DNA of 64,000 nucleotides from Pseudomonas fluorescens (GCF_003732425.1 NZ_MOBX01000013.1:1056026-1120025); one strand, 5' to 3'. Positions 25,570-37,754 are shown, counted from the stretch's first letter. Numbers and translations are program-made. Notes: generated by a model not told the origin, from the letters alone.

Positions 25570-28284
25570 ATGGCCACTATCCACGTAGACGGCAAAGCGC
25601 TCGAAGTCGACGGGGCAGACAACCTGTTACAGGCATGTCTGTCGCTGGGCCTCGACATCCCTTATTTCTGCTGGCACCCCGCGCTTGGTAGCGTCGGGGC
25701 CTGCCGCCAGTGCGCGGTCAAACAGTACACCGACGAGAACGACACCCGTGGTCGCATCGTCATGTCCTGCATGACCCCGGCCACCGACAACACCTGGATC
25801 TCCATCGACGATGAAGAATCCAAGGCGTTCCGCGCCAGCGTTGTCGAATGGCTGATGACCAACCACCCGCACGACTGCCCGGTCTGCGAAGAAGGCGGTC
25901 ACTGCCACCTGCAAGACATGACGGTGATGACCGGCCACAACGAGCGCCGTTATCGCTTCACCAAACGCACCCACCAGAACCAGCAACTGGGCCCGTTCAT
26001 TTCCCACGAAATGAACCGCTGCATCGCTTGCTACCGCTGCGTGCGTTTCTATAAGGATTACGCGGGCGGCACCGACCTCGGTGTATTCGGCGCCCACGAC
26101 AACGTGTACTTCGGTCGCGTTGAAGACGGCACCCTCGAAAGCGAGTTCTCCGGCAACCTCACCGAGGTCTGCCCGACCGGTGTGTTCACCGACAAGACTC
26201 ACTCCGAGCGCTACAACCGCAAGTGGGACATGCAGTTCTCGCCGAGCATCTGCCATGGCTGCTCGAGCGGTTGCAACATCTCCCCGGGCGAACGTTACGG
26301 CGAACTGCGTCGCATCGAAAACCGTTTCAACGGTTCGGTGAACCAGTACTTCCTGTGCGACCGTGGCCGATTCGGTTATGGCTACGTCAACCGCACCGAC
26401 CGTCCACGTCAGCCGCTGCTGGCCGACGGCACCAAACTCGGTCTGGACGCTGCGCTGGATAAAGCCGCTGATCTGCTGCGCGGTCGCAACATCGTCGGTA
26501 TCGGTTCGCCGCGTGCCAGCCTTGAAAGCAACTACGCGTTGCGCGAACTGGTCGGCGCCGAGCACTTCTACTCGGGTATCGAAGCCTCCGAACTGGAACG
26601 CATCCGTCTGGTCCTGCAAGTGCTGAAAGACAGCCCGCTGCCAGTGCCGAACATGCGCGACATCGAAGACCACGACGCCATCTTCGTCCTCGGTGAAGAC
26701 CTGACCCAGACTGCTGCGCGTATGGCCCTGTCCCTGCGTCAGTCGGTCAAAGGCAAAGCTGAAGACATGGCCGAAGCCATGCGCGTTCAGCCTTGGCTCG
26801 ACGCGGCGGTGAAGAACATCGGTCAGCACGCGCTGAACCCGCTGTTCATCGCCAGCCTGGCGGAAACCAAGCTCGACGACATCGCCGAAGAGTGCGTACA
26901 CGCCGCTCCAGACGATCTGGCACGCATCGGTTTCGCCGTTGCTCACGCTCTGGATGCCAGCGCGCCGGCCGTTGAAGGTCTGGACGCTGAAGCACTGGAA
27001 CTGGCCAAGCGCATTGCTGATGCCCTGCTCGCGGCCAAACGTCCGCTGATCATCGCCGGTACTTCGCTGGGCTCCAAAGCGCTGATCGAAGCGGCGGCGA
27101 ACATCGCCAAAGCGCTGAAGCTGCGCGAGAAGAACGGTTCCATCAGCCTGATCGTGCCGGAAGCCAACAGTCTCGGTCTGGCCATGCTCGGTGGCGAATC
27201 GGTCGACGCGGCGCTGCAAGCCGTAATCGATGGCAAGGCCGACGCCATCGTCGTGCTGGAAAACGATCTGTACACCCGCACCTCGAAAGCCAAGGTCGAT
27301 GCCGCACTGAACGCCGCGCAAGTGGTGATCGTTGCCGACCATCAGAAGACTGCCACCACCGACCGCGCGCAACTGGTTCTGCCAGCGGCGAGCTTCGCTG
27401 AAGGCGACGGTACGCTGGTCAGCCAGGAAGGTCGCGCCCAGCGCTTCTTCCAGGTTTTCGACCCGCAATACATGGACGCGAGCATCCTGGTTCACGAAGG
27501 CTGGCGCTGGCTGCACGCCCTGCGCGCGACCCTGCTGAACCAGCCGATCGACTGGACGCAACTCGACCACGTCACCGCTGCCGTGGCTTCGAGCACCGAG
27601 CAACTGGCGCGTATCGTCGATGCTGCTCCGTCTGCCGCGTTCCGCATCAAGGGTCTGAAACTGGCGCGTGAGCCGCTGCGTTATTCCGGTCGCACCGCCA
27701 TGCGCGCCGACATCAGCGTTCACGAACCGCGCACCCCGCAAGACAAAGACACCGCGTTCGCCTTCTCCATGGAAGGTTACTCGGGTTCGGCTGAACCCCG
27801 TCAGCAAGTGCCATTCGCCTGGTCGCCGGGCTGGAACTCGCCACAAGCGTGGAACAAGTTCCAGGACGAAGTCGGTGGTCACCTGCGTGCTGGCGATCCG
27901 GGCACCCGCCTGATCGAAAGCACCGGCGATTCGCTGAACTGGTTCGCTGCCGCACCGCGTGCTTTCAACCCGGCGCCTGGCACCTGGCAGGCCGTGCCGT
28001 TCTACCACCTGTTCGGCAGCGACGAAAACTCGTCGAAAGCCGCGCCGGTGCAAGAGCGCATTCCGGCTCCGTACGTGGCTCTGGCCAAGTCCGAAGCCGA
28101 TCGCCTGGGCGTAAACGACGGTGCCCTGCTGAGCCTGAACGTTGCCGGTCAGACCCTGCGTCTGCCGCTGCGCATCAATGAAGAACTGGGCGCCGGTCTG
28201 GTGGCATTGCCTGCGGGCATCGCCGGCATTCCACCGGCATTCGCCGGCGTATCCGTCGACGGTCTGCAGGAGGCAGCGCAATGA
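25570..28284 (+). CDS. nuoG: NADH-quinone oxidoreductase subunit G
   Basis: NuoG is the large iron-sulfur subunit of the electron-input module, 904 residues. The N-terminal ferredoxin-like domain has [18 protein letters not shown]. The next ligands are [34 protein letters not shown] and LTEVCPTG. The molybdopterin-oxidoreductase-like domain starts with CHGCSSGCN near 225, the extra N7-type cluster as in E. coli. The rest is a degenerate molybdoenzyme fold. The gene overlaps nuoH by four bases. Confidence 0.96.
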   Translation: MATIHVDGKALEVDGADNLLQACLSLGLDIPYFCWHPALGSVGACRQCAVKQYTDENDTRGRIVMSCMTPATDNTWISIDDEESKAFRASVVEWLMTNHPHDCPVCEEGGHCHLQDMTVMTGHNERRYRFTKRTHQNQQLGPFISHEMNRCIACYRCVRFYKDYAGGTDLGVFGAHDNVYFGRVEDGTLESEFSGNLTEVCPTGVFTDKTHSERYNRKWDMQFSPSICHGCSSGCNISPGERYGELRRIENRFNGSVNQYFLCDRGRFGYGYVNRTDRPRQPLLADGTKLGLDAALDKAADLLRGRNIVGIGSPRASLESNYALRELVGAEHFYSGIEASELERIRLVLQVLKDSPLPVPNMRDIEDHDAIFVLGEDLTQTAARMALSLRQSVKGKAEDMAEAMRVQPWLDAAVKNIGQHALNPLFIASLAETKLDDIAEECVHAAPDDLARIGFAVAHALDASAPAVEGLDAEALELAKRIADALLAAKRPLIIAGTSLGSKALIEAAANIAKALKLREKNGSISLIVPEANSLGLAMLGGESVDAALQAVIDGKADAIVVLENDLYTRTSKAKVDAALNAAQVVIVADHQKTATTDRAQLVLPAASFAEGDGTLVSQEGRAQRFFQVFDPQYMDASILVHEGWRWLHALRATLLNQPIDWTQLDHVTAAVASSTEQLARIVDAAPSAAFRIKGLKLAREPLRYSGRTAMRADISVHEPRTPQDKDTAFAFSMEGYSGSAEPRQQVPFAWSPGWNSPQAWNKFQDEVGGHLRAGDPGTRLIESTGDSLNWFAAAPRAFNPAPGTWQAVPFYHLFGSDENSSKAAPVQERIPAPYVALAKSEADRLGVNDGALLSLNVAGQTLRLPLRINEELGAGLVALPAGIAGIPPAFAGVSVDGLQEAAQ

Positions 28285-29288
28285 CCTGGTTCACCCCTGA
28301 AGTGATCGATGTGATCCTCTCGGTCGTCAAAGCCATCGTGATTCTGCTGGCCGTGGTGGTCGCGGGCGCGTTGCTCAGCTTTGTCGAACGTCGCCTGCTG
28401 GGCTGGTGGCAGGACCGTTATGGTCCGAACCGCGTTGGCCCGTTCGGCATGTTCCAGATCGCCGCCGACATGCTGAAGATGTTCTTCAAGGAAGACTGGA
28501 CCCCGCCGTTTGCCGACAAGGTGATCTTCACCCTGGCACCGGTGGTGGCCATGTCCGCCCTGCTGATCGCGTTTGCGATCATCCCGATCACCCCGACCTG
28601 GGGCGTGGCGGATCTGAACATCGGCCTGCTGTTCTTCTTCGCCATGGCCGGTCTGTCGGTCTACGCGGTGCTGTTCGCCGGCTGGTCGAGTAACAACAAG
28701 TTCGCCCTGCTCGGCAGCTTGCGTGCCTCGGCGCAGACCGTGTCCTACGAAGTGTTCATGGGCCTGGCCCTGATGGGCATCGTGGTGCAGGTCGGCTCGT
28801 TCAACATGCGCGACATCGTCGAGTACCAGGCGCAGAACCTGTGGTTCATCATTCCGCAGTTCTTCGGCTTCTGTACCTTCTTCATTGCTGGCGTGGCCGT
28901 GACTCACCGTCACCCGTTCGACCAGCCGGAAGCGGAACAGGAACTGGCCGACGGTTACCACATTGAATACGCCGGTATGAAATGGGGCATGTTCTTCGTC
29001 GGTGAATACATCGGCATCATCCTGATCTCGGCACTGCTGGTCACCCTGTTCTTCGGTGGCTGGCACGGTCCGTTCGGCATCCTGCCGCAACTGTCCTTCG
29101 TCTGGTTCGCACTGAAGACCGCGTTCTTCATCATGCTGTTCATCCTGCTGCGCGCCTCCATCCCGCGTCCGCGTTATGACCAGGTGATGGATTTCAGCTG
29201 GAAATTCTGCCTGCCACTGACCCTGATCAATTTGCTGATAACCGCTGCGGTTGTGTTGTGGAACACACCTGCGGTTGCGGTTCAGTGA
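28281..29288 (+). CDS. nuoH: NADH-quinone oxidoreductase subunit H
   Basis: NuoH is the membrane subunit that forms most of the quinone chamber and links to the proton channels. It has 335 residues and about eight membrane segments. Conserved blocks are [21 protein letters not shown] near 33-55 and [20 protein letters not shown] near 215-235, whose acidic residues line the E-channel. The start overlaps the nuoG stop (ATGA). Confidence 0.96.
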   Translation: MTWFTPEVIDVILSVVKAIVILLAVVVAGALLSFVERRLLGWWQDRYGPNRVGPFGMFQIAADMLKMFFKEDWTPPFADKVIFTLAPVVAMSALLIAFAIIPITPTWGVADLNIGLLFFFAMAGLSVYAVLFAGWSSNNKFALLGSLRASAQTVSYEVFMGLALMGIVVQVGSFNMRDIVEYQAQNLWFIIPQFFGFCTFFIAGVAVTHRHPFDQPEAEQELADGYHIEYAGMKWGMFFVGEYIGIILISALLVTLFFGGWHGPFGILPQLSFVWFALKTAFFIMLFILLRASIPRPRYDQVMDFSWKFCLPLTLINLLITAAVVLWNTPAVAVQ

Positions 29289-29299
29289 GGATTTGACCC

Positions 29300-29848
29300 A
29301 TGTTCAAATATATTGGCGACATCGTTAAGGGTACTGGTACCCAGTTGCGCAGCCTGGTCATGGTCTTCGGCCATGGCTTTCGCAAGCGCGACACCCTGCA
29401 ATACCCGGAAGAGCCGGTCTACCTGCCGCCACGCTACCGTGGCCGTATCGTCCTGACCCGCGACCCCGATGGCGAAGAACGTTGCGTAGCCTGCAACCTG
29501 TGCGCCGTGGCTTGCCCGGTGGGTTGCATCTCGCTGCAGAAAGCTGAAACCGAAGACGGTCGCTGGTACCCGGACTTCTTCCGTATCAACTTCTCGCGCT
29601 GCATTTTCTGCGGTCTCTGCGAGGAAGCCTGTCCGACCACCGCAATCCAGCTGACCCCGGATTTCGAGATGGCCGAGTTCAAACGTCAGGACCTGGTGTA
29701 CGAGAAAGAAGATCTGCTGATCTCCGGCCCCGGCAAAAACCCTGATTACAACTTCTATCGTGTTGCAGGTATGGCAATCGCTGGCAAGCCGAAAGGCTCC
29801 GCGCAGAACGAAGCCGAACCGATCAACGTGAAGAGCTTGCTGCCTTAA
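29300..29848 (+). CDS. nuoI: NADH-quinone oxidoreductase subunit I
   Basis: This is the ferredoxin-like subunit with two [4Fe-4S] clusters (N6a and N6b), connecting NuoG to NuoB. It has 182 residues. The two Cys-x2-Cys-x2-Cys-x3-Cys-Pro motifs are [14 protein letters not shown] and [14 protein letters not shown]. An amphipathic N-terminal segment (about 1-30) matches the membrane-surface helix of the family. Confidence 0.97.
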   Translation: MFKYIGDIVKGTGTQLRSLVMVFGHGFRKRDTLQYPEEPVYLPPRYRGRIVLTRDPDGEERCVACNLCAVACPVGCISLQKAETEDGRWYPDFFRINFSRCIFCGLCEEACPTTAIQLTPDFEMAEFKRQDLVYEKEDLLISGPGKNPDYNFYRVAGMAIAGKPKGSAQNEAEPINVKSLLP

Positions 29849-29857
29849 GGAAGAACG

Positions 29858-30358
29858 ATGGAATTCGCTTTCTATTTCGCATCGGGTATCGCGGTTGTGT
29901 CCACGCTACGTGTGGTCACCAACACCAACCCTGTGCACGCCCTGCTCTACCTGATCATCTCGTTGATCGCCGTGGCCATGACCTTCTTCGCACTCGGCGC
30001 GCCGTTCGCCGGCGTGCTCGAAGTGATCGCCTACGCCGGCGCCATCATGGTGCTGTTCGTGTTCGTGGTGATGATGCTGAACCTCGGCCCGGCCTCGGTT
30101 CAGCAAGAACGCACCTGGCTCAAGCCCGGCATCTGGGCAGGACCGGTGATTCTCGCCGCGCTGCTGCTGGCCGAACTGCTGTATGTGCTGTTCGCTCACC
30201 AGAGCGGTCAGGCCATCGGCCACACCACCGTAGACGCGAAGGCCGTGGGCATCAGCCTGTTCGGCCCGTACCTGCTGGTGGTCGAACTCGCCTCGATGCT
30301 GCTGCTCGCCGCAGCCGTCACGGCGTTCCATTTGGGCCGTAACGAGGCGAAGGAGTAA
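29858..30358 (+). CDS. nuoJ: NADH-quinone oxidoreductase subunit J
   Basis: NuoJ is a membrane subunit of 166 residues with five hydrophobic segments. The third contains the flexible [20 protein letters not shown] region that couples quinone chemistry to proton pumping. It has an AAGGA site and short spacing to nuoI and nuoK. Confidence 0.95.
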   Translation: MEFAFYFASGIAVVSTLRVVTNTNPVHALLYLIISLIAVAMTFFALGAPFAGVLEVIAYAGAIMVLFVFVVMMLNLGPASVQQERTWLKPGIWAGPVILAALLLAELLYVLFAHQSGQAIGHTTVDAKAVGISLFGPYLLVVELASMLLLAAAVTAFHLGRNEAKE

Positions 30359-30361
30359 GAC

Positions 30362-30670
30362 ATGCCTGCTATCCCTCTCGAACATGGATTGGCCGTCGCC
30401 GGCATCCTGTTCTGCCTTGGTCTGGTCGGCCTGATGGTCCGCCGCAACATTTTGTTCGTGTTGATGAGTCTGGAAGTGATGATGAACGCCTCTGCACTGG
30501 CCTTCATCGTTGCGGGCGCCCGCTGGGCGCAGCCGGATGGACAGATCATGTTCATCCTGGTGATCAGCCTTGCAGCCGCCGAGGCCAGTATTGGTCTGGC
30601 GATCCTGCTGCAACTGTATCGCCGCTTCCACACGCTCGATATCGACGCTGCCAGTGAGATGCGCGGATGA
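30362..30670 (+). CDS. nuoK: NADH-quinone oxidoreductase subunit K
   Basis: NuoK is a three-segment membrane subunit of 102 residues. Two conserved buried glutamates of the proton path are visible in [10 protein letters not shown] and [13 protein letters not shown]. It overlaps the nuoL start by four bases. Confidence 0.96.
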
Positions 30671-32520
30671 ATCTTATCTTTCTGACTTTCGTATTCCCTC
30701 TGATCGGTTTCCTGCTGCTGTCGTTCTCCCGTGGACGCTGGTCGGAAAACCTCTCGGCGCTGATCGGCGTGGGTTCCATTGGCTTGTCGGCGATTGTCGC
30801 CGCCTACGTCATCTGGCAATTCAACGTCGCGCCTCCCGAAGGCGGTCACTACACCCTGGTGCTGTGGAAGTGGATGGCGGTCGAAGGCTTCAAGCCTGAC
30901 TTCGCCCTCTACGTCGACGGCCTGTCGATCACCATGCTCGGCGTGGTGGTGGGCGTCGGTTTCCTGATCCACCTGTTCGCGTCCTGGTACATGCGCGGCG
31001 AAGCGGGTTACTCGCGCTTCTTCTCGTACACCAACCTGTTTATCGCCAGCATGCTGTTCCTGGTCCTGGGCGATAACCTGTTGTTCCTGTACTTCGGCTG
31101 GGAAGGCGTGGGCCTGTGCTCGTACCTGTTGATCGGTTTCTACTACAGCAACCGCAACAACGGTAACGCCGCACTCAAGGCCTTTATCGTGACCCGGATC
31201 GGCGACGTGTTCATGGCCATCGGCCTGTTCATTCTGTTCCAGCAAGTGGGCACGCTGAACATCCAGGAACTGCTGGTGCTGGCACCGCAGAAATTCCAGG
31301 TCGGCGACTTCTGGATCACTCTGGCGACCCTGATGCTGCTGGGTGGCGCAGTCGGTAAATCGGCACAACTGCCGCTGCAAACCTGGCTCGCGGACGCGAT
31401 GGCCGGCCCTACCCCGGTTTCGGCACTGATCCACGCCGCCACCATGGTGACCGCCGGTGTCTACCTGATCGCCCGTACCCACGGTCTGTTCACCCTGGCG
31501 CCGGAAATCCTCCACCTGGTCGGCATCGTTGGTGGCGTGACCCTGGTACTGGCCGGTTTCGCCGCGCTGGTACAAACCGACATCAAACGTATCCTCGCCT
31601 ACTCGACCATGAGCCAGATTGGCTACATGTTCCTGGCGCTGGGCGTTGGCGCCTGGGATGGCGCGATTTTCCACCTGATGACCCACGCCTTCTTCAAGGC
31701 CCTGCTGTTCCTTGCTTCCGGTGCGGTGATCGTTGCCTGCCACCACGAGCAGAACATCTTCAAGATGGGCGGTCTGTGGAAAAAACTGCCACTGGCCTAC
31801 GCCAGCTTCATCGTCGGTGGTGCTGCTCTGGCTGCTCTGCCTCTGGTCACCGCAGGCTTCTACTCCAAGGACGAAATCCTTTGGGAAGCGTTCGCCAGCG
31901 GCAACCACGGTCTGCTTTACGCAGGTCTGGTCGGCGCGTTCATGACTTCGCTGTACACCTTCCGCCTGATCTTCATCACGTTCCACGGTGAAGCCAAGAC
32001 CGAAGCCCACGCCGGTCACGGCATCGCTCACTGGCTGCCGCTGTCGGTGCTGATCGTGCTGTCGACCTTCGTCGGCGCCATGATCGTTCCACCGCTGCAC
32101 GGCGTTCTGCCAGAAAGCGTTGGCCATGCCGGTGGCGAAGCCAAGCACAGTCTGGAAATCGCCTCGGGCGCCATTGCCCTGGCCGGTATCCTGCTGGCAG
32201 CGCTGCTGTTCCTCGGCAAGCGTCGCTTCGTCACGGCCATCGCCAACAGCGGCATCGGCCGTTTCCTTTCGGCCTGGTGGTTCGCTGCCTGGGGCTTCGA
32301 CTGGATCTACGACAAACTGTTCGTCAAGCCTTACCTGGCGATCAGCCACGTACTGCGCAAAGACCCGCTCGACCAGACCATCGGTCTGATCCCGCGTATG
32401 GCCAAGGGTGGTCACACTGCCCTGAGCCGCACCGAGACCGGTCAACTGCGTTGGTACGCTGCTTCGATGGCTGCTGGTGCCGTGCTGGTTATCGGCGCCA
32501 TCGTGCTGGTAGCGGTCTGA
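30667..32520 (+). CDS. nuoL: NADH-quinone oxidoreductase subunit L
   Basis: NuoL is the distal antiporter-like proton-pumping subunit, 617 residues with about sixteen membrane segments and a long lateral helix at the C-terminus (about 540-590). The key Glu is in [19 protein letters not shown] (TM5 region), and the pumping lysine and His lie in [21 protein letters not shown]. Complete length. Confidence 0.96.
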
Positions 32521-32559
32521 TATGAACCTTGCGAATTTGCGAAAGGAAACGAGCCCGTC

Positions 32560-34092
32560 ATGATTCTGCCTTGGCTAATCCTGATCCCCTTCATCGGCGG
32601 CCTGCTGTGCTGGATGGGTGAGCGCTTCGGCGCTACCCTGCCCCGCTGGATTGCGCTGTTGACCATGACCCTGGAACTCGCCCTCGGCCTCTGGCTGTGG
32701 GCCCACGGTGACTATTCATTTGCTCCGGCGCCTGGCGCCGATCCGACCTGGGCGCTTGAGTTCAAGCACGTCTGGATCCAGCGCTTCGGCATCAACGTGC
32801 ACCTGGCGCTCGACGGCCTGTCGCTGTTGATGATCCTGCTGACCGGTCTGCTGGGTATCTTGTCGGTACTGTGCTCGTGGAAAGAGATTCAACGTCACGT
32901 TGGCTTCTTCCACCTGAACCTGATGTGGATCCTGGGCGGCGTTGTCGGCGTGTTCCTCGCCCTCGACCTGTTCATGTTCTTCTTCTTCTGGGAAATGATG
33001 CTGGTGCCGATGTACTTCCTCATCGCGCTCTGGGGTCACAGTTCTTCGGACGGCAAGAAAACCCGGATCTACGCAGCGACCAAGTTCTTCATCTTCACTC
33101 AGGCTTCCGGCCTGATCATGCTGGTGGCGATCCTCGGTCTGGTGCTGGTCAACTTCAACAACACTGGCGTGATTACTTTCAACTACGCCGACCTGTTGAA
33201 AACCAAGATGTCGATGACCACCGAGTACATCCTGATGCTCGGCTTCTTCATCGCCTTCGCGGTCAAGCTGCCTGTCGTACCGTTCCACTCCTGGTTGCCT
33301 GACGCTCACGCCCAGGCGCCGACTGCCGGTTCCGTCGACCTCGCCGGTATCCTGCTGAAAACCGCTGCTTACGGTCTGCTGCGTTTTGCTCTGCCGCTGT
33401 TCCCGAATGCTTCGGCCGAGTTTGCGCCGATCGCCATGACCCTCGGTCTGATCGGGATCTTCTACGGTGCGTTCCTCGCTTTCGCACAAACCGATATCAA
33501 GCGTCTGATCGCCTTCTCGTCCGTTTCCCACATGGGTTTCGTGTTGATCGGCATCTACTCCGGCAGCCAACTGGCCCTGCAAGGTGCAGTGATCCAGATG
33601 CTGGCGCACGGTGTATCGGCGGCGGCACTGTTTATCCTCAGCGGTCAGTTGTACGAGCGTCTGCACACTCGTGACATGCGTGAGATGGGCGGTCTGTGGT
33701 CGCGTATCGCTTACCTGCCGGCGATCAGCCTGTTCTTTGCAGCCGCCTCGTTGGGTCTGCCGGGTACCGGTAACTTTGTCGGCGAGTTCCTGATCCTGAT
33801 CGGCTCTTTCGCCAGCTGGCCTTGGATCACTGCGATTGCCACCTCCGGTCTGGTGTTCGGTTCGGTCTACTCGCTGATCATGATCCACCGTGCTTACTTC
33901 GGTCCGTCCAAATCGGATTCGATCCTGCACGGTATGGACGCTCGCGAACTGATCATGGTGCTGGGCCTTGCGGTGCTGCTGGTTTACCTCGGCGTCTACC
34001 CGCAACCGTTCCTCGACACTTCTGCCGCCACGATGCATGGCGTTCAGCAGTGGCTCGGCACCGCCTTCACTCAACTCGCTTCGGCCCGGTAA
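32560..34092 (+). CDS. nuoM: NADH-quinone oxidoreductase subunit M
   Basis: NuoM is the second antiporter-like proton-pumping subunit, 510 residues and about fourteen membrane segments. The conserved Glu of TM5 is in [20 protein letters not shown], and the lysine region is [20 protein letters not shown]. It begins 39 bases after nuoL with a GAAAGGA site. Confidence 0.96.
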   Translation: MILPWLILIPFIGGLLCWMGERFGATLPRWIALLTMTLELALGLWLWAHGDYSFAPAPGADPTWALEFKHVWIQRFGINVHLALDGLSLLMILLTGLLGILSVLCSWKEIQRHVGFFHLNLMWILGGVVGVFLALDLFMFFFFWEMMLVPMYFLIALWGHSSSDGKKTRIYAATKFFIFTQASGLIMLVAILGLVLVNFNNTGVITFNYADLLKTKMSMTTEYILMLGFFIAFAVKLPVVPFHSWLPDAHAQAPTAGSVDLAGILLKTAAYGLLRFALPLFPNASAEFAPIAMTLGLIGIFYGAFLAFAQTDIKRLIAFSSVSHMGFVLIGIYSGSQLALQGAVIQMLAHGVSAAALFILSGQLYERLHTRDMREMGGLWSRIAYLPAISLFFAAASLGLPGTGNFVGEFLILIGSFASWPWITAIATSGLVFGSVYSLIMIHRAYFGPSKSDSILHGMDARELIMVLGLAVLLVYLGVYPQPFLDTSAATMHGVQQWLGTAFTQLASAR

Positions 34093-34099
34093 GAGCGCT

Positions 34100-35563
34100 A
34101 TGGAATTCACGATTCAACACTTTATTGCGCTTGCGCCACTGTTGATCACCAGCCTCACCATTATCGTGGTGATGCTGGCAATCGCCTGGCGCCGCAACCA
34201 CTCGCAGACCTTCCTGATCTCGGTGGCGGGTCTGAACCTGGCTTTGCTGTCGATCCTGCCGGCCCTGAAAGTCGCGCCTCTGGCCGTGACCCCATTGCTG
34301 CAGATCGACACCTTCGCTTGCCTGTACATGGCGCTGATCCTGGTCGCCACCCTCGCCTGTGTGACCCTCGCCCACGCCTATCTGGGCGATGGCGGTTCGG
34401 GTTACCCGGGCAACCGTGAAGAACTGTACCTGCTGATCCTGATGGCCGCCGCCGGTGGTCTGGTTCTGGTCAGCGCGCAGCACCTGGCCGGCTTGTTCAT
34501 CGGTCTGGAACTGCTCTCGGTACCGGTTTACGGTCTGGTGGCTTATGCCTTCTTCAACAAGCGTTCGCTGGAAGCCGGCATCAAGTACATGGTGCTGTCG
34601 GCCGCCGGTTCTGCGTTCCTGTTGTTCGGTATGGCGCTGCTGTACGCCGACTCGGGTTCGCTGAGCTTCGTTGGCATCGGTCAGGCGCTGGCCGCGACTG
34701 GCCTGCCTAGCTCGCTGGCGCAACTGGGCCTGGGCATGATGCTGATCGGTCTGGCGTTTAAGCTGTCGCTGGTACCGTTCCACCTGTGGACGCCAGACGT
34801 CTACGAAGGTGCTCCGGCACCGGTCGCTGCATTCCTTGCGACCGCGTCGAAGGTTGCCGTGTTCGCCGTGATGGTGCGTCTGTTCCAGATCTCCCCTGCC
34901 GCGAGCAGTGGCGTACTGAGCGACGTGCTGACCGTCATCGCCATCGCCTCGATCCTGTTCGGTAACCTGCTGGCCCTGACCCAGAGCAACCTCAAGCGTC
35001 TGCTCGGTTACTCGTCCATCGCGCACTTCGGCTACCTGCTGATCGCACTGGTGGCGAGCAAGGGTCTGGCGGTGGAAGCCATCGGCGTCTACCTGGTCAC
35101 CTACGTGATCACCAGCCTCGGCGCGTTCGGTGTGATCACCCTGATGTCCTCGCCGTACAACGGCCGTGACGCCGACGCCCTGTACGAGTACCGCGGCCTG
35201 TTCTGGCGCCGTCCGTACCTGACCGCCGTCCTGACCGTGATGATGCTGTCCCTGGCCGGTATCCCGCTGACCGCTGGCTTCATCGGCAAGTTCTACATCA
35301 TCGCCACCGGTGTTGAATCGCATCAGTGGTGGTTGGTGGGTTCGCTGGTACTGGGCAGCGCCATCGGCGTCTTCTACTACCTGCGCGTGATGGTCACCCT
35401 GTACCTGATCGAGCCAAACCTGCGTCGCCACGACGCCCAGCTGCACTGGGAACAGAAGGCAGGCGGCGTGATGCTGCTGGCCATCGCCCTGGTCGCGTTC
35501 TTCCTGGGTGTGTACCCGCAGCCATTGCTGACTCTGGTTCAGCAGGCGGGTCTGGCGGGCTGA
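34100..35563 (+). CDS. nuoN: NADH-quinone oxidoreductase subunit N
   Basis: NuoN is the third antiporter-like subunit, 487 residues, closest to NuoK in the complex. Conserved features are [17 protein letters not shown] (TM5 Glu) and [20 protein letters not shown]. The start at 34100 ([13 protein letters not shown]) lies 7 bases after the nuoM stop; the frame is open upstream inside nuoM. It is the last gene of the operon, followed by a strong terminator. Confidence 0.96.
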   Translation: MEFTIQHFIALAPLLITSLTIIVVMLAIAWRRNHSQTFLISVAGLNLALLSILPALKVAPLAVTPLLQIDTFACLYMALILVATLACVTLAHAYLGDGGSGYPGNREELYLLILMAAAGGLVLVSAQHLAGLFIGLELLSVPVYGLVAYAFFNKRSLEAGIKYMVLSAAGSAFLLFGMALLYADSGSLSFVGIGQALAATGLPSSLAQLGLGMMLIGLAFKLSLVPFHLWTPDVYEGAPAPVAAFLATASKVAVFAVMVRLFQISPAASSGVLSDVLTVIAIASILFGNLLALTQSNLKRLLGYSSIAHFGYLLIALVASKGLAVEAIGVYLVTYVITSLGAFGVITLMSSPYNGRDADALYEYRGLFWRRPYLTAVLTVMMLSLAGIPLTAGFIGKFYIIATGVESHQWWLVGSLVLGSAIGVFYYLRVMVTLYLIEPNLRRHDAQLHWEQKAGGVMLLAIALVAFFLGVYPQPLLTLVQQAGLAG

Positions 35564-35591
35564 TTGCTCGGCTGGAACTGGCTACAAACGG

Positions 35592-35623
35592 AAACGGCAC
35601 CTTCGGGTGCCGTTTTTGTTTTT
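35592..35623 (+). terminator. Rho-independent terminator of the nuo operon
   Basis: An AACGGCACC / GGTGCCGTT stem with a TTCG loop is followed by TTTTGTTTTTG. Confidence 0.93.
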
Positions 35624-35638
35624 GTGGGATTTAACATC

Positions 35639-35718
35639 AAAAAGATCGCAGCCTTCGGCAGCTCCTACATTGGGATGGTATGCGGTCTGTAGGAGCTGCC
35701 GAAGGCTGCGATCTTTTG
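35639..35718. repeat. REP doublet, type C
   Basis: AAAGATCGCAGCCTTCGGCA, continuing to GCTCCTACA, is mirrored by TGTAGGAGCTGCCGAAGGCT, continuing to GCGATCTTTT. The family recurs at 38641, 54844 and, in a variant form, 56827. Confidence 0.9.
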
Positions 35719-35840
35719 ACTTACAACGCTCTCCCCTTTTTAGGAATTTGCCTGCAAACCCGTGAGCAACGGCTGACATTCCGTAGAAGACATTTGTAGT
35801 TAAATTTGAGGATCACCTATCAAGTGGAGATCCACGAACC

Positions 35841-36026
35841 ATGAAGCGGGATATTTATTCAGAATTGATGGATGGCATTGGTGCGATAGCCAGAGAACGC
35901 CAAGGCAAAATCACATTGAAGAAGACGCGTGTAAAACGGATCGGCGACACGAAGGGCAAACTCATACTTCCCGCCGAAACTGATGCCTCTCTATCACACG
36001 GTTTGCTGGATACCTTCGAACGATAA
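35841..36026 (+). pseudogene. Probable remnant of an HTH-type antitoxin gene
   Basis: The 61-residue frame begins MKRDIYSELMDGIGAIARER and continues QGKITLKKTRVK. This strongly resembles the first 30 residues of a family of about 100-residue HTH antitoxins (HigA/RelB-like) as I remember them. The helix-turn-helix and the WEQGRAKPN core expected next are missing. The last residues, LLDTFER, resemble the family's C-terminal PDTLERL. The simplest reading is an internal deletion of roughly 40 codons plus frame drift. It has a GGAG site, so a short peptide may still be made. No toxin partner is seen beside it; REP elements lie on both sides. Confidence 0.5.
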
Positions 36027-36073
36027 AAAGCCACATCTGCACTCATGCGACCTATCAGACTCACTCAGACCAC

Positions 36074-36177
36074 TGTGGGAGCGAGCCTGCTCCGGGCGGC
36101 GCTCCGACGAAGGCGTAGGCACTTTCAACATCTTGATTGGCTGACACTCCGCTTTCGCGAGCAGGCTCGCTCCCACA
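36074..36177. repeat. REP doublet, type A, left arm altered
   Basis: The right arm is normal (CGAGCAGGCTCGCTCCCACA). The left arm begins TGTGGGAGCGAGCCTGCTCC and then diverges into GGGCGGCGCTCC, lengthening the element by about 14 bases. The following 186 bases up to the porin show no further structure I can name. Confidence 0.8.
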
Positions 36178-36363
36178 GTCTTGTGTAGCGTTCACTCAAT
36201 CCATATAGCCACATGACGAAATTGTAATTCCCTCATCACCCTGGCGTTATCCGCAGCTTGCAACGATGTGACCCGGCGACCAATGCCGGCGGGCCCTGCT
36301 CCGCCGAACAATAAAACCCACGCCGAAGCACGTTCCCGTTCTGCCGAACCCAAGGAGTGTTTG

Positions 36364-37689
36364 ATGGTTAACAATACAAAAATGTCGATGGCCGCTTTAG
36401 CGGTGGTGGTTGGCTCCGGGCCGTCCATGGTGTTTGCAGAAGAAAAAGCCGAAGGCTTTATCGAAGGCAGCAGCCTGACGGTGCTCAACCGTAACTTCTA
36501 TTTCAATCGTGAGCACCGCAACGGCCAGTCCAGCCCGACCGGCAACGGTTATTCCGAAGCCTGGTCGCATGCGGTGATCAGCAAGTTCGAATCCGGCTTT
36601 ACCCAAGGCACCGTCGGGGTCGGTGTTGATGCGTTTGCGATGATCGGTTTGAAACTCGACACCGGTGACGGGCGCAACGGTGGGCGCAGTTCGTTTGATG
36701 TGTTGCCGGTCAACAGTGACGGCGAGGCGCGGGACGAATACACCAAGGTCGGTGGCGCGGCGAAAGTGCGGGCATTCGATACGGTGGTCAAGGTCGGTGA
36801 CGTGTTCCCGGCCAACCCGGTAGTGGCGGCGGGTGACTCGCGTTTGCTGCCGGAAAGCTTTCGCGGCGTGACGGCGACCAACACCAGTATTGAAGGTCTA
36901 TCGGTGCAGGGCGGTCGACTGCACGCGATGAGCCAACCGGTGTCCAGCGACATGCGCGAGAACTTTGCGACCTTCTATGCCGGCCCGGTCAATTCGCCGT
37001 GGATCGCTTACGGCGGCGGCGATTATGTGCTGAACAAAAACCTCAGTTTCAGCCTGTACTCCAGTCGCCTCAAGGATGCCTGGAATCAGTACTACGCCGG
37101 CACCGCGTGGACGTATCCGCTGTCGGATGACTTGTCGCTGTTTGGCGGTTTGAATTACTACAAGGCAGTCGACGAGGGCAAACAACTGCTCGGCGAGTTC
37201 GACAACAACATCTGGAGCGGCCGTGTCGGCGTCAAACTCGGCGCGCATTCCGTCGCCCTCTCCCACCAGCGCAACAACGGCAACGACGATTTCGATTACC
37301 TGCGCCAGTCCGATTCGATCTTCCTCGACAACTCCATCCAGTACAGCGACTTCAACTCGCCCAAGGAGCGTTCGTGGATGGTGCGCTACGACCTCGACAT
37401 GAGCACCTATGGCGTGCCCGGTTTGTCGTTCATGACCCGTTATGCGCGCGGCACCGACGCTGATTATTCCAACGCCAACGCCGTGTACATGCGTCGCGAT
37501 GCCGAGGGCAATCCGCTGACCGATCAGAAACGCTGGGAGCGCGATATCGAAGTCAAATACGTGGTGCAGAGCGGTTCGATGAAAGACTTGTCCTTACGTT
37601 TGCGCCAGGCCACAACCCGCGCCACGGCGTTCGAGTCGGATCTGGATGAAGTGCGGGTGATTGTCGAGTATCCGTTGGCGATTCTCTGA
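36364..37689 (+). CDS. OprD-family outer membrane porin
   Basis: This is a 441-residue porin of the OprD superfamily, which gives substrate-specific uptake of amino acids, peptides or organic acids in pseudomonads. The signal peptide MVNNTKMSMAALAVVVG is predicted to be cut after VFA. The mature start contains EGFIEGSSLTVLNRNFYFNR, the usual first strand, and the protein ends in an aromatic/hydrophobic beta-strand (VRVIVEYPLAIL). The start at 36364 follows AAGGAG and fits the signal peptide; the frame is open to 36268. No enzyme gene next to it hints at the substrate. Confidence 0.92.
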   Translation: MVNNTKMSMAALAVVVGSGPSMVFAEEKAEGFIEGSSLTVLNRNFYFNREHRNGQSSPTGNGYSEAWSHAVISKFESGFTQGTVGVGVDAFAMIGLKLDTGDGRNGGRSSFDVLPVNSDGEARDEYTKVGGAAKVRAFDTVVKVGDVFPANPVVAAGDSRLLPESFRGVTATNTSIEGLSVQGGRLHAMSQPVSSDMRENFATFYAGPVNSPWIAYGGGDYVLNKNLSFSLYSSRLKDAWNQYYAGTAWTYPLSDDLSLFGGLNYYKAVDEGKQLLGEFDNNIWSGRVGVKLGAHSVALSHQRNNGNDDFDYLRQSDSIFLDNSIQYSDFNSPKERSWMVRYDLDMSTYGVPGLSFMTRYARGTDADYSNANAVYMRRDAEGNPLTDQKRWERDIEVKYVVQSGSMKDLSLRLRQATTRATAFESDLDEVRVIVEYPLAIL

Positions 37690-37754
37690 GTTTACGAGCA
37701 ATGCACATTCACCTTTGGAAGCTCCTTGCTCCTTTGGAAAGAGGTGAATTTTTT

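Noticed and set aside
25627..28281. An 884-residue reverse-strand ORF covering nuoG, and similar long antisense ORFs over nuoCD, nuoF, nuoL, nuoM, nuoN and czcA
   Set aside because: All are antisense shadows of complete conserved genes; none shows motifs or a ribosome site with a family-like start.
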